Assembly (NCBI GenBank): GCA_040219515.1
Contig: JAVJSI010000016.1
Location: forward strand, 1 to 61,389
Length of the DNA stretch: 61,389 nucleotides
Source of the DNA: Acidimicrobiales bacterium
GTDB lineage: Bacteria > Actinomycetota > Acidimicrobiia > Acidimicrobiales > Aldehydirespiratoraceae
Reading direction: 5' to 3'
This document shows positions 1-8,814 of this stretch, one piece after another (the stretch's first letter is position 1; each line of letters begins with the position of its first letter). Under the pieces are notes generated by a model, which was not told where the DNA came from, did no database searches, and was given only the letters and a program-made list of their open reading frames with translations. The translations under genes were made by a program, and so were the position numbers.

Positions 1-1
1 G

Positions 2-403
2 GCGGTGGCGGCGTCGTTGGTGTCTCGGGGGTTGGTGGAGACGGCGGTGTATTGCGGTGAGGTGGCGACGGTGACGGTGTTGGGGGTGGATCATCGCGAC
101 GTGTGGGGTTGTGAGACACCGAATCGCTACATCTCGGAGACGAGTTCGGAGTTCGATCTGGGGACGCGGTACTCGTCGTTCGTGGGGTTCGTGGCGGTGT
201 CGGATTCGTCGGCCGGTGCGACGGTGACGCGGGTGGAGTTGGCGGTGGGTGGTGTCGAGGTGTTCTCGGGTGATCTGTCGGTGGGGGATCAGGTGCCGTT
301 GGAGTTCGATGTGACCGGTGAGGTGCGGCTGACGATGGCCACCGAGCGATTGGAGGGCGACGTGCCCGCCCTCGTCGTCCTCACCGGCGACGTCGGGCCC
401 TGA
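2..403 (+). CDS. C-terminal fragment of a surface-type protein with an NPCBM-like beta-sandwich end (partial)
   Basis: The frame is open to the left edge, so the true start lies outside the window and only about 133 residues are visible. The tail has the alternating pattern of an NPCBM/NEW2-like carbohydrate-binding sandwich: YSSFVGFVAVSD, then VTRVELAVGGVEVFSGDLSVG, then a closing strand pair ending LVVLTGDVGP. The codons are unusual for this genome: gtg, ttg and tcg dominate over the C-ending codons used elsewhere. It is convergent with the permease gene and shares a hairpin terminator with it. The domain call rests on strand pattern only; any extracellular beta-sandwich is possible. Confidence 0.35.
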   Translation, partial: AVAASLVSRGLVETAVYCGEVATVTVLGVDHRDVWGCETPNRYISETSSEFDLGTRYSSFVGFVAVSDSSAGATVTRVELAVGGVEVFSGDLSVGDQVPLEFDVTGEVRLTMATERLEGDVPALVVLTGDVGP

Positions 404-436
404 CCTGTCGAACGGCCGCAGCGGGCCGTTCAGGTC
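402..436. terminator. bidirectional hairpin terminator between convergent genes
   Basis: GACCTG (402-407) and AACGGCC (411-417) pair with GGCCGTT (424-430) and CAGGTC (431-436), leaving a 3-nt bulge and a GCAGCG loop. The stem covers the stop codons of both flanking genes. There is no clear U-tract. Confidence 0.6.
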
Positions 437-3014
437 AACTCGGCTTGCGGGCGCGACTCGTCCAGATCTCGGGATCGACCTCCACGCCGGAGCCCCGGGG
501 TGCCAGTTCGACCACGCGGGCGTCGAGCGCCGCGCTGCGCGACTTGGCGTCGACATAGGTGCGATAGGCGGACGACGCGGCAGCGTCGGCCTCGGCCAGG
601 CGGGCCTCCATCTCGGCCCGGGCGTCGCCGTCGGCCTGATCAGCCGCCCCGACCTCGAGACGGAGTGCCTCGGCGGTCACCAGGAGTCCGGCGGCGGTGG
701 CATCGAGTTCGGCGGCCCACCGGCGGGCCGCCGCGGCCTGCTCGCTCAGCTCGGCGAGGGCGACGAGATCGTCGTCATCGGCTTCGGCATCGAGGTCGAT
801 CTGTTCCGATGCGAGGATCATCACGGCAAGCGGCAGACTCTCGACGAGCATGCCGAGCGGTGTGTCGAAGGGGCCGATCGCCGCGCCGCGGCGGATGCGC
901 AGTGGGGCCAGCGCCAGGGTCGCGTCGCCGAGCGCGTTCGTCAGCGCAGCGGGGGACCGATCGACGACGCGTACGGTGGCATCGATGCGGCCGTCCTCGA
1001 GAACCGCAGCCACCCTGGCCAACTCGGCCTCGGAGTCATCGCCCACCTCGGGCACGTGGACGACGATCGATGCGCCGCCCCAGTCGGGGTGACGCTGCAC
1101 CAGCCAGCCCAGGAGGGTGATGAGCTGACCGGCCTGATCGTCGGACCACCACAGCGCGATCGATCGGCTCTTCGGCGGTGTGGACTCGAACCGCTCCCAG
1201 GCGTCGTCGCGGACGTTGGTGATGGCGACGTTGGTCCCGAAGCGGGCGCAGTTCTGCAACATCGAGCGATAGATCTGGAGGTCCTCCTCGCTGCCCCGCA
1301 GGTCGCCGACGCCGAAGACGGTGAGGTTGGCGCGGATCGGGCCGAGGCCATGGGACTGCACGAGGGCTTGCACGCCGGCGTCGGTGTCGGCGACGACCAG
1401 CGTGCGGGCAAAGGCCCCGGGCGCGAGTTCGGCGACTTCGGCGGCGAGATCGGCTTCGATGTGCCCGGCCTGTCGTCGCAGCAGCGGACCCGACCCCTGG
1501 AGCACCCGCACTGCGGTGAGGAAGCCCGAGTTGCCTTCGAGCCACGACGCGATCGTGACCATGCGGCGGCGGCTGGTCGGGTCGCGGGGGACGAAGGCCA
1601 GGATCGCCGGCCGCCAGTCGTGATGGCCCACCGGTTCGGCGGCCAACGAGTGCAGGTGCTGACGCGACTTCGTGTAGTGATGCGAGCCGGAGCTGTCGAC
1701 CCATCGGTCGGGCACATCGCGGTGGCGCAGATAGTTGAAGAGGGCGAGCAGCACGAGCGCGGCAACGGCGCCCGCCAGGGGGTTGATGGCCACGATGGCC
1801 CCGCCGCAGGCGATCGTGCCGGCCAGGCTGGCCCGCCGGTCGTACCAGCGGAATCGGGGACGAAACGACGTGCTGCCCGCCCGGATCTCGTAGTAGGTGG
1901 CGTAGTTGATCAGCCCGTAGGTCGCGAGAAAGAACATCGAGATGATCGGGGCGATCGCGTTGAGGTCGCCGGCCATCACCGTGACGAGGGCGATGACCAC
2001 GCACACCGCGAGCGCCCGGCGGGGGTTGTTCGACGGGCCCACACCCACCGCGAAGGTGTCGAGCCGGGGAAGTACGTGGTCCTCGCCCAGGCGTTGCAGG
2101 ACACGTGGCGCTCCCAGCGTCGACGCGAGCGCCGAGGAGAGCGTTGCCGCGAGCACGCCGACGAGGATGGTCCAGGTGAGGACGGAGAGGTCGCCCATGA
2201 TCGTCGTCGTCTCGGCAGCGAGGACGGCCGCAGGTGCGGCACCCGCGAGCAGTACGACGGCAGCGATGTAGACCACGGTCGAGAGCCCGATCGCAGCGAA
2301 GGTGCCGCGCGTGATGGAACGGCTCGGAGTGCGCAGATCGCCCGACATCGCAACGCCCTGGCTGAATCCGGTCACGGCCGGAAAGAAGATGGCGAACGCT
2401 TCCCAGAAGCCGACGCCGCCGGTCGGCTGGTCGATGTTGTCACCGAGTGTCGTTCCGTCGAACTCGCCGATCGCTCCCAAGAAGAACGACCCCAGCGCGA
2501 CCACCAGCAGGACCATGACGAGATACTGAAGGCGGGTTGCGAGGTCGGCTCCGATCGCTCCGACACCCGCGAGAAGCAGCACCAGGCCAGCGGCAATCAG
2601 CCGGATGAGCATTCTGTCGTCGCTGTCGAACGAGGCCGCCACCGCCTCGGCGAAGCCGATGGCGTAGAAGGCGATCGACACCGAGATCGCCAGGTAGAGC
2701 ACGACCCCGACGGCCCCGCCGAACTCGATGCCGAGTGTGCGGGATATGAGGAAGTACTCGCCGCCGCCGCGAACCTTCATGTTCGTCGCGACGGTGGCGA
2801 GCGAGATGCTGGTCAGAACCGAGACTGTGGTGGCGAGTCCGAGGATGAGAAGGGCCCGCAGCAGGCCCACCGATCCCACGACGTAGGCGACGCGGAGGAA
2901 CAGGACCAGTCCGAGGATCGTCAGGATGCTCGGGGTGAACACACCACCGAAGGTGCCCAGGTTGCCCTGCTGACCCGGCGCGTTCTGATTCTCGGACGAG
3001 GGGGCCGTCTGCAC
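435..3014 (-). CDS. APC-superfamily permease, cation-chloride cotransporter (SLC12)-like
   Basis: About 859 residues. The N-terminal half has some 12 hydrophobic segments starting at GNLGTFGGVFTPSILTILGLVLF. That segment, with the later GGGEYFLISRTLG, is typical of the SLC12 (Na-K-Cl cotransporter) branch of the APC superfamily, so coupled ion/chloride or amino-acid transport across the cytoplasmic membrane is likely. The C-terminal ~370 residues are soluble, with alpha/beta segments like the SLC12 cytoplasmic domain, and end in an Ala/Glu-rich helical tail. The frame extends to 3110, but that part lies inside the tRNA-Gly gene. The GTG at 3014, ten bases after a TACCCT hexamer, is the preferred start. 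Substrate cannot be read from the sequence. Confidence 0.8.
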   Translation of the reverse strand: MQTAPSSENQNAPGQQGNLGTFGGVFTPSILTILGLVLFLRVAYVVGSVGLLRALLILGLATTVSVLTSISLATVATNMKVRGGGEYFLISRTLGIEFGGAVGVVLYLAISVSIAFYAIGFAEAVAASFDSDDRMLIRLIAAGLVLLLAGVGAIGADLATRLQYLVMVLLVVALGSFFLGAIGEFDGTTLGDNIDQPTGGVGFWEAFAIFFPAVTGFSQGVAMSGDLRTPSRSITRGTFAAIGLSTVVYIAAVVLLAGAAPAAVLAAETTTIMGDLSVLTWTILVGVLAATLSSALASTLGAPRVLQRLGEDHVLPRLDTFAVGVGPSNNPRRALAVCVVIALVTVMAGDLNAIAPIISMFFLATYGLINYATYYEIRAGSTSFRPRFRWYDRRASLAGTIACGGAIVAINPLAGAVAALVLLALFNYLRHRDVPDRWVDSSGSHHYTKSRQHLHSLAAEPVGHHDWRPAILAFVPRDPTSRRRMVTIASWLEGNSGFLTAVRVLQGSGPLLRRQAGHIEADLAAEVAELAPGAFARTLVVADTDAGVQALVQSHGLGPIRANLTVFGVGDLRGSEEDLQIYRSMLQNCARFGTNVAITNVRDDAWERFESTPPKSRSIALWWSDDQAGQLITLLGWLVQRHPDWGGASIVVHVPEVGDDSEAELARVAAVLEDGRIDATVRVVDRSPAALTNALGDATLALAPLRIRRGAAIGPFDTPLGMLVESLPLAVMILASEQIDLDAEADDDDLVALAELSEQAAAARRWAAELDATAAGLLVTAEALRLEVGAADQADGDARAEMEARLAEADAAASSAYRTYVDAKSRSAALDARVVELAPRGSGVEVDPEIWTSRARKPS

Positions 3015-3024
3015 GATGGCAGTG

Positions 3025-3030
3025 AGGGTA
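3025..3030 (-). promoter_or_regulatory. -10 element of the permease gene
   Basis: TACCCT on the minus strand, 10 nt before GTG 3014, with no Shine-Dalgarno between. It matches the TANNNT pattern found before many genes here and supports the shortened start. Confidence 0.5.
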
Positions 3031-3043
3031 GACCGACACTGAC

Positions 3044-3074
3044 TGCAACGGGGGTCTGACCCCGATTGCAACGG
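3044..3074. repeat. palindromic element flanked by short direct repeats
   Basis: A 13-bp palindrome (GGGGTC-T-GACCCC, 3051-3063) sits between two copies of TGCAACG (3044-3050 and 3067-3073). It lies between the 3' end of tRNA-Gly and the permease promoter. It looks like a small extragenic palindromic unit rather than a terminator, since no T-run follows on either side. Only one copy was noticed in the window. Confidence 0.5.
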
Positions 3075-3077
3075 TGG

Positions 3078-3152
<75 letters not shown>

Positions 3153-3162
3153 GGGTGAGGAG

Positions 3163-3168
3163 AGACTA
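3163..3168 (-). promoter_or_regulatory. candidate -10 for tRNA-Gly
   Basis: TAGTCT on the minus strand, 10 nt before the mature 5' end of the tRNA, in the 60-nt region shared with the divergent tig transcript. No good -35 is visible. Confidence 0.35.
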
Positions 3169-3198
3169 GCGGCCGACTGCGGACGGTCGGCGCGCCGT

Positions 3199-3204
3199 TA
3201 GGCT
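3199..3204 (+). promoter_or_regulatory. -10 element for the mini-ORF/tig transcript
   Basis: TAGGCT, 8 nt before the ATG at 3213. This spacing places the transcription start at or next to that ATG, so the transcript would be leaderless and begin with the mini-ORF rather than with tig. Confidence 0.5.
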
Positions 3205-3212
3205 TCCCGGCA

Positions 3213-3230
3213 ATGGGTATCAAACAATGA
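3213..3230 (+). CDS. candidate 5-codon leader ORF coupled to tig
   Basis: ATG GGT ATC AAA CAA TGA encodes MGIKQ. Its ATG is the first start codon after the TAGGCT hexamer, and its stop overlaps the tig start as ATGA (3227-3230). If transcripts are leaderless, ribosomes would load here and reach tig by termination-reinitiation. Only position and overlap support it; nothing shows that the peptide itself has a function. Confidence 0.35.
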   Translation: MGIKQ

Positions 3231-4651
3231 GTTCCAGCGCAGTATCCACCAGCCCGATCTCCAGCACGGTCGAGCTCCTTGACGACAACAAGGTCAAGCT
3301 CTCGGTCGAGGTCGACGAGGCCGAATTCGACACGGCCATCAACGCCGCCTTCAAGCGCATCGCGAAGGAGGTCCGTATGCCGGGCTTCCGACCGGGCAAG
3401 GCCCCGCGCAAGCTGCTCGAGGCGCAGTTCGGCTCGGGCATCGGCCGCGAGGAAGCACTCCGCGAGGCGTTGCCCGACTACTACGCCCAGGCCGTGGTCG
3501 CCCACGACGTCGACGTGATCGCCCCACCGGAGATCGAGATCACCGCCGGCCAGGAGGCCGGAGCGGTCACTTTCGATGCCGTCGTAGAGATCCGTCCCAC
3601 CGTCGAGGTCGCCGGCTACGACGGGCTCCGGGTCGAGATCCCGAGCCCCACGCCGAGCGACGAGGAGATCGACGAGCAGATCGATCGCATGCGCCAGCAG
3701 TACGCCGAGTTCGTCGCGGTCGAGCGTCCCGCGCAAGACGGTGACCATGTCACCATCGACATCGCCGGCACCCACGACGGCGAGGACGTTCCCGGCCTCA
3801 CCACCTCCGACTACGACTACGAGGTCGGCACCGGCGCCGTCGTGGCCGAGATCGACGAGAACCTCCGGGGCGCATCCGCCGGCGACGCTCTCGAGTTCGA
3901 TGCCGAGCACCCCGACCCCGACGAAGAAGCACCGCTCTCCTTCAAGGTCACCGTCAAGGAAGTGAAGGAAGCCGTGCTTCCCGATCTCGACGACGCGTGG
4001 GCCGCGGAGAGCAGCGAGTTCGAGACGCTCGACGAACTGCGGGCCGACCTCGTCACGCGCATGGGCGCCATGCGCATCGCCCAATCCCGGATGGCGCTCC
4101 AGCAGAACACCGCCGAGGCGTTGGCCGAGCTGGTCACCGTCGACGTGCCCGAGTCGATGATCGAGAACGAGATCGACGCCCGCCTCCAGGATCTGGTCGG
4201 TCGACTGCAGCAGCAGGGCATCGACCCTGGGCAGTACCTCGCCCAGATGGGGCAGACCCCCGACCAGCTCCGGGCCGAGTTCCGGGAGCCGGCCGAGCAG
4301 GCCGTCAAGGTCGACCTGGCGCTGCGTACCGTCGCCGAGTCCGAGAACCTGATGCCCGACGACGACAAGCTCACCGAGGCGATCGACGAGATGGCCGCCC
4401 AGTCCGGCCAGGACGGCGCTGAACTCAAGGCCCGACTCACCGAGGTCGGCCAGCTCAGTTCCCTACGTGCTGACCTGGGCAAACGCGATGCTCTGGAGTG
4501 GCTCACGGAAAACGTGGAGCTGATCGACGAGAATGGCGATCCGATCGACCGGGCCACACTGGAGTTCCCGGAAGAAGACGCCGAAGAACTCGACGAAGCC
4601 GAAGTAGTCGACGAAGCCGAAGAAGCCGTGTCCGAGGGAGAAGAAGAGTGA
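3227..4651 (+). CDS. tig: trigger factor (ribosome-associated chaperone and peptidyl-prolyl isomerase)
   Basis: 474 residues, usual family length. The ribosome-binding domain begins [23 protein letters not shown] and holds the signature [11 protein letters not shown] (about residues 50-60), which docks on L23 at the exit tunnel. An FKBP-type domain follows (about 160-245), then the helical C-terminal chaperone arms. The last 30 residues are a very acidic tail ([19 protein letters not shown]...), common in actinobacterial homologues. It opens a tig-clpP-clpX-folC run and overlaps clpP by GTGA. The start ATG has no Shine-Dalgarno but overlaps the stop of a leader mini-ORF. Confidence 0.97.
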   Translation: MSSSAVSTSPISSTVELLDDNKVKLSVEVDEAEFDTAINAAFKRIAKEVRMPGFRPGKAPRKLLEAQFGSGIGREEALREALPDYYAQAVVAHDVDVIAPPEIEITAGQEAGAVTFDAVVEIRPTVEVAGYDGLRVEIPSPTPSDEEIDEQIDRMRQQYAEFVAVERPAQDGDHVTIDIAGTHDGEDVPGLTTSDYDYEVGTGAVVAEIDENLRGASAGDALEFDAEHPDPDEEAPLSFKVTVKEVKEAVLPDLDDAWAAESSEFETLDELRADLVTRMGAMRIAQSRMALQQNTAEALAELVTVDVPESMIENEIDARLQDLVGRLQQQGIDPGQYLAQMGQTPDQLRAEFREPAEQAVKVDLALRTVAESENLMPDDDKLTEAIDEMAAQSGQDGAELKARLTEVGQLSSLRADLGKRDALEWLTENVELIDENGDPIDRATLEFPEEDAEELDEAEVVDEAEEAVSEGEEE

Positions 4652-5304
4652 GCATCCACAGCGAGATGGACATCAACCCGCGTAACTATCTGGTGCCGAC
4701 GGTGGTCGAGCAGACCAACCGCGGCGAGCGTGCCTTCGATCTCTACAGCCGGTTGTTGAAGGAGAACATCATCTTCATCGGCACACCGATCGACGACACC
4801 ATCGCCAACCTGATCTGCGCCCAGCTGTTGCACCTCGAGTCGGAGAACCCCGACAAGGACATCAACCTCTACATCAACTCGCCGGGCGGCGACATCAATG
4901 CGTTGTTCGCCATCTACGACACGATGTCGTACATCAAGCCCGACATCACCACGATCTGCTTCGGTCAGGCGGCATCGGCGGCCGCCGTGCTGCTCGCCGC
5001 CGGGGCCAAGGGCAAGCGCATGGCCCTGCCCCACGCCCGCATCCTGATCCATCAACCCTACGCCGGGGCCCAAGGCCAGGCCAGCGACATCGAGCTGATC
5101 GCCAAGGAGATCGCCCGCATGAAGAGTTCGCTCGAAGAGGTGCTCGCGTTCCACACGGGGCAGACGGTCGAGAAGATCTCGACCGACACCGATCGTGACT
5201 TCGTGATGAGCGCCCAGGAGGCCAAGGAGTACGGGATCATCGATGAGGTCATCGATACGCGTAATGTGGTCGACAACTCCGGTCCGATCACCGCGATCGG
5301 CTGA
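4648..5304 (+). CDS. clpP: ATP-dependent Clp protease proteolytic subunit
   Basis: 218 residues. Catalytic Ser110 lies in FGQAASAAA and His135 in [11 protein letters not shown]; the Asp is in the TDRDF segment. The subunit forms the tetradecameric chamber fed by ClpX. GTG 4648 is chosen because it overlaps the tig stop (GTGA) and follows GAGGGAG; ATG 4666 would trim six residues. Many actinobacteria carry tandem clpP1-clpP2 at this spot, but here one copy is followed directly by clpX. The Ser motif reads AASAAA rather than the common AASMGA. A second clpP could lie elsewhere in the genome. Confidence 0.96.
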   Translation: MSIHSEMDINPRNYLVPTVVEQTNRGERAFDLYSRLLKENIIFIGTPIDDTIANLICAQLLHLESENPDKDINLYINSPGGDINALFAIYDTMSYIKPDITTICFGQAASAAAVLLAAGAKGKRMALPHARILIHQPYAGAQGQASDIELIAKEIARMKSSLEEVLAFHTGQTVEKISTDTDRDFVMSAQEAKEYGIIDEVIDTRNVVDNSGPITAIG

Positions 5305-5346
5305 CAGACTCAGCACACAGCGTCGACAGGGCTGAAGGGAATCTGC

Positions 5347-6600
5347 GTGGCAAAGTTCGGTGAAGGTGGAGAACTTCTCAAGTGCTCTTTCTGTGGGAAG
5401 TCGCAGAAGCAGGTCAAGAAGCTGATCGCTGGTCCTGGTGTCTACATCTGCGACGAGTGCATCGACCTCTGCAACGAGATCATCGAGGAGGAGCTCGCGG
5501 AGACCTCCGAGGTGAGCCTCGGTGAACTCCCGTCGCCACGGGAGATCTACCAGTTCCTCAACGACTACATCGTCGGCCAGGACACCGCCAAGCGGATCCT
5601 TGCCGTCGCCGTCTACAACCACTACAAGCGCGTGCAGCTCGGCACCGGACTCGACGGCGAGGTCGAGCTCTCGAAGTCCAACATCTTGTTGATCGGCCCC
5701 ACCGGCTGCGGCAAGACCCTGATGGCCCAGACCCTCGCCCGCATGCTCAACGTGCCGTTCGCCATCGCCGACGCCACCGCGCTCACCGAGGCCGGCTACG
5801 TGGGCGAAGACGTCGAGAACATCCTGCTCAAGCTGATCCAGGCCGCCGACTACGACGTCAAGAAGGCAGAGACCGGCATCATCTACATCGACGAGATCGA
5901 CAAGGTCGCCCGCAAGAGCGAGAACCCGTCGATCACCCGTGACGTCTCGGGCGAGGGCGTGCAGCAGGCGCTGCTGAAGATCCTCGAAGGCACCACGGCC
6001 GCCGTGCCGCCGCAGGGTGGCCGCAAACACCCGCACCAGGAGTTCATCCAGATCGACACCACCAACGTGCTGTTCATCTGTGGCGGCGCGTTCGCCGGCA
6101 TCGAGAAGATCGTCGAGAACCGCATCGGCGCCAAGGGCGTGGGTTTCGGGGCCGACATCCGAAAGGCCGAGGACAAGGATCTCGGCGCGATCTTCGACGC
6201 CGTGCTGCCCGAGGACCTCACCAAGTTCGGTCTGATCCCCGAGTTCATCGGTCGGCTCCCGATCGTGGGTGCCGTCAGCCATCTCGACGCGGCCGCGCTG
6301 ATCGAGATCCTCACCGAACCGCGCAATGCGCTGGTCAAGCAGTACCAGAAGATCTTCGAGTTCGAGAACGTCGAGCTCGAGTTCACCGAGGATGCCCTCC
6401 ACGCCATCGCCGACGAGGCCATCAAGCGGGCCACCGGCGCCCGCGGCCTGCGCGCCATCCTCGAGGGTGCGCTCCTCGACGTCATGTACGAGCTCCCGGG
6501 TCGTGACGACGTCATCCGCGTGGTCGTCGACCGCGACACGGTCATCGACGGCGCCGAGCCCACGCTCGTCACCGCCGACGACGAACGCGCTGCGAGCTGA
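5347..6600 (+). CDS. clpX: ClpX, ATPase and unfoldase subunit of ClpXP
   Basis: 417 residues. The N-terminal zinc-binding domain has C13-x2-C16 and C35-x2-C38, which dimerise the domain and bind adaptors. The AAA+ module has Walker A GPTGCGKT (117-124) and Walker [10 protein letters not shown], followed by sensor motifs and the small domain. It unfolds tagged proteins and feeds them to ClpP. GTG start; AAGGGA lies 7 nt upstream. The 42-nt gap after clpP shows no terminator, so co-transcription is likely. Confidence 0.97.
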   Translation: MAKFGEGGELLKCSFCGKSQKQVKKLIAGPGVYICDECIDLCNEIIEEELAETSEVSLGELPSPREIYQFLNDYIVGQDTAKRILAVAVYNHYKRVQLGTGLDGEVELSKSNILLIGPTGCGKTLMAQTLARMLNVPFAIADATALTEAGYVGEDVENILLKLIQAADYDVKKAETGIIYIDEIDKVARKSENPSITRDVSGEGVQQALLKILEGTTAAVPPQGGRKHPHQEFIQIDTTNVLFICGGAFAGIEKIVENRIGAKGVGFGADIRKAEDKDLGAIFDAVLPEDLTKFGLIPEFIGRLPIVGAVSHLDAAALIEILTEPRNALVKQYQKIFEFENVELEFTEDALHAIADEAIKRATGARGLRAILEGALLDVMYELPGRDDVIRVVVDRDTVIDGAEPTLVTADDERAAS

Positions 6601-7899
6601 GTGGACTATCTCGAGGCCGTTGATCATCTCGATTCGCTGATCAACCACGAGGTCACACCGCGGGCCGGCGCCATCAAGGGGCTCACGCTCGAGCCCATGC
6701 TCGCGTTCATGGGCGCCATTGGCGATCCGCACCTGGCCTATCCGGTCATTCACGTCACGGGCACCAACGGCAAGGGTTCGACGTCGCGCATGCTCGAACG
6801 GATCTTCACCGTCATGGGGTTGCGCGTGGGCCTCTACACGAGCCCGCACATCCACGAGCCCAGGGAACGCATCCGCATCGGGGGCGAAATGATCAGCGAG
6901 GAGGACTTCGCGCTCGCGATCGCCGATGTCGTGCGGGTCGAGGACGTGCAGGGACTCGGCCCCCGCACCTGGTTCGACACCGTCACGTCGGCCGCACTCC
7001 TCCTCTTCGGCAACGAGGCCGTCGACGCTGCGATCATCGAGGTCGGCATGCTCGGCCGCTTCGACTCGACGAACGTCGTCCACGCCGACGTCGCCGTGGT
7101 CACCAACGTGGGTCTCGACCACACCGACGGCGCCGACGGATGGCGGGCCCGTGTCGCCGCCGAGAAGGCGGGCATCGTCGAGGCCGGCCGGCCGGTGGTG
7201 GTGGGGGAGAGCGACGCCGAGTTGCTCGCCCTCATCGAGGTCGAGGGACCCTCCGTCGTCGTGGCGGGCGGCCGCGACTATGCGGTCGTCCAGAACCAGC
7301 TGGCGGTCGGCGGTCGACTGATCGACGTGCGCACGCCCCGTGGCGAACACGACGACGTCTTCGTGCGCCTCCACGGCGAGCACCAGGGCGAGAATGCGGC
7401 GGCAGCGATTGCGGCGGCCGAGGAGTTCTTCGACGCTCGGCTGGCCGACGACGTCGTCGCCGAGGTGTTCGACACGATCGTCGTCGACGGTCGGCTGCAG
7501 GTGGTCCACCGGTCACCGCTGGTGGTGGTCGATGCAGCCCACAATGTTCCCGCGGCCGAAGCCCTCGCCCAGGCGGTCGAGGAGGAGTTCGGTGGCGGAT
7601 CGCGCCGGTTCCTGGTGATCGGCATGCAGGACGGACGCGACCCCGACGCGGTGCTCGATGCGCTCGATGCCGCCTCCTACGAGGTCGTGGTGGCGTGTAC
7701 CGCGCCGAGCCGCCGTGGCGTCGACGCCGAGGCGCTCGCCGCGGCTGCCCAGCGAGTGGGCGCGAATGTCGACGTGGTGGTCGATGTCGCCGGCGCGATC
7801 GACCACGCGATGTCGCTCGCGGCCGACGACGACCTGGTCGTGGTGGCCGGCTCGATCACCGTCGTTGCCGCCGCCCTGACGCTCGCCGACGAGTGGTGA
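6601..7899 (+). CDS. folC: folylpolyglutamate synthase / dihydrofolate synthase (Mur ligase family)
   Basis: 432 residues. The P-loop GTNGKGS sits near residue 55, followed by the typical [13 protein letters not shown] and a GLDH motif with the EKAGI segment. It adds glutamate to folates, and in bifunctional forms makes dihydrofolate from dihydropteroate. The GTG start directly abuts the clpX stop, so translation is probably coupled. The usual EVGLGGRLDATN motif reads [12 protein letters not shown] here, a modest divergence. The tail ends with VVAGSITVV, as in FolC. Confidence 0.93.
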   Translation: MDYLEAVDHLDSLINHEVTPRAGAIKGLTLEPMLAFMGAIGDPHLAYPVIHVTGTNGKGSTSRMLERIFTVMGLRVGLYTSPHIHEPRERIRIGGEMISEEDFALAIADVVRVEDVQGLGPRTWFDTVTSAALLLFGNEAVDAAIIEVGMLGRFDSTNVVHADVAVVTNVGLDHTDGADGWRARVAAEKAGIVEAGRPVVVGESDAELLALIEVEGPSVVVAGGRDYAVVQNQLAVGGRLIDVRTPRGEHDDVFVRLHGEHQGENAAAAIAAAEEFFDARLADDVVAEVFDTIVVDGRLQVVHRSPLVVVDAAHNVPAAEALAQAVEEEFGGGSRRFLVIGMQDGRDPDAVLDALDAASYEVVVACTAPSRRGVDAEALAAAAQRVGANVDVVVDVAGAIDHAMSLAADDDLVVVAGSITVVAAALTLADEW

Positions 7900-7951
7900 G
7901 AAACCCCAGTTCAGCAGGGACTTTCGGGGGTCGAGAAAGTAGGGCCATTGC

Positions 7952-7984
7952 GCCTATCAACCTAGGGTCACTTGACGCCGTAAC
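7952..7984 (+). promoter_or_regulatory. shared promoter-like motif of the first pilin gene
   Basis: GCCTATC (7952-7958), exactly 19 nt, then CCGTAAC (7978-7984), then exactly 6 nt to ATG 7991. The second pilin gene has the same two blocks with the same 19- and 6-nt spacings. It differs from the TANNNT-type elements of the housekeeping genes. No ribosome binding site follows, so the message would be leaderless. Confidence 0.45.
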
Positions 7985-7990
7985 TCGCGC

Positions 7991-8686
7991 ATGCAACTCA
8001 CTCTTCCCGCTCGTCGGAGGGTACGGCCACGACGTGATCGTGGCGCCAGCGGTGTCGAATACGCCCTGATCATCAGCCTCGTGTTGACCGGGTCCACAGC
8101 GTCGCTCGAACTGATGGACGACCAGGTCGAATCGAACTTCAGCGAGACGGCCCACGACATCGGGACACCGGACCTCGGCTACTTCGACGTGACGACCACG
8201 ACGTGCAACGCATGCCCGTCGTCGACGACGACAACGGCGGCACCGACGACGACGGCGGCACCGACGACGACGGCAGCGCCGACCACGACGGCAGCGCCGA
8301 CCACGACGGCGAAGCCGACGACCACCACGACGGCGAAGCCGACCACGACCACCACGGCGAAGCCGGCCGGCACACCGGCGAGTTCGGAGTTCGACGACCA
8401 GAGTTCCGTCAGCAAGAAGGGGGTCGCGACAGCCAGGACCAGAATCTGGCTCGTCGACGAGAAGGGCGACGGACTGCGGTACGCAACCGTGACGGCCACG
8501 ATGCGCACCAGGTCGGGCGAGACGAAGACCTTCAACTACACGATCTCGGCCAAGAACGGATCCAGCACCATCAGCTGGGGAGGCCTGGAGAGCAGCGATT
8601 TCCCCGTCACCGTCGTGATCGATTCGGTGACCAACGGGTCGCAGTCGTACACACCGGACGTGAACACCTACGTTCTGAAGCTCTGA
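7991..8686 (+). CDS. Flp-type pilin with long Thr/Pro stalk and C-terminal beta-domain (paralogue 1)
   Basis: 231 residues. A basic 18-residue leader ends in Gly18, followed by ASGVEY with Glu at +5 and Tyr at +6, the cleavage signature of Flp/TadE prepilins processed by TadV/CpaA peptidases. A hydrophobic helix follows (about 24-40). Next come a conserved FDVTTTTC-xx-C block (Cys72, Cys75), a stalk of PTTTAA/PTTTTTAK repeats (about 77-127), and a C-terminal domain of ~100 residues that looks like a beta-sandwich. Ordinary Flp pilins are only 50-80 residues. The neighbouring gene is a clear paralogue. Likely a surface-exposed filament subunit or anchored adhesin; the C-terminal domain family is not recognised. 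Confidence 0.75.
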   Translation: MQLTLPARRRVRPRRDRGASGVEYALIISLVLTGSTASLELMDDQVESNFSETAHDIGTPDLGYFDVTTTTCNACPSSTTTTAAPTTTAAPTTTAAPTTTAAPTTTAKPTTTTTAKPTTTTTAKPAGTPASSEFDDQSSVSKKGVATARTRIWLVDEKGDGLRYATVTATMRTRSGETKTFNYTISAKNGSSTISWGGLESSDFPVTVVIDSVTNGSQSYTPDVNTYVLKL

Positions 8687-8709
8687 CCTGGGGAGATGTC
8701 GCAGGGCCA

Positions 8710-8744
8710 GGCCGCCCGGCCCAGGACGACTGGGTCGGGCGGCC
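8710..8744 (+). terminator. strong hairpin terminator between the two pilin genes
   Basis: A 15-bp stem (8710-8724 with 8730-8744; one G-T wobble) closes a GACGA loop, 23 nt after the first pilin stop. There is no U-tract, but the stem is very GC-rich. It suggests that the two pilins are separate transcripts. Confidence 0.75.
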
Positions 8745-8774
8745 CAGCGCGAAAGACCGCAAATGGGACGACCT

Positions 8775-8808
8775 GCCTATCGGTTGAGGACGGCGGCTCT
8801 CCGTTAAC
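8775..8808 (+). promoter_or_regulatory. shared promoter-like motif of the second pilin gene
   Basis: GCCTATC (8775-8781), 19 nt, CCGTTAAC (8801-8808), then 6 nt to GTG 8815. Block sequence and both spacings match the first pilin gene although the sequence between is unrelated. This also selects GTG 8815 over the out-of-frame ATG at 8810. Confidence 0.45.
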
Positions 8809-8814
8809 CATGGT

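Noticed and set aside
1056-3059. 667-residue plus-strand frame antisense to the permease
   Set aside because: Composition is Arg/Asp/Gly-rich without any domain, as expected of the reverse strand of a high-GC gene. The opposite strand encodes a clear transporter.
3817-7509. 1230-residue minus-strand frame across tig, clpP, clpX and folC
   Set aside because: It spans four well-supported genes on the other strand and has the Asp/Val/Leu/His-rich composition of antisense frames.
8745-8814. Possible c-di-GMP (GEMM) riboswitch before the second pilin
   Set aside because: A GAAA and some GEMM-like words are present, but the conserved core and tetraloop-receptor pairing could not be aligned; the leaderless geometry leaves no room for a 5'-UTR.
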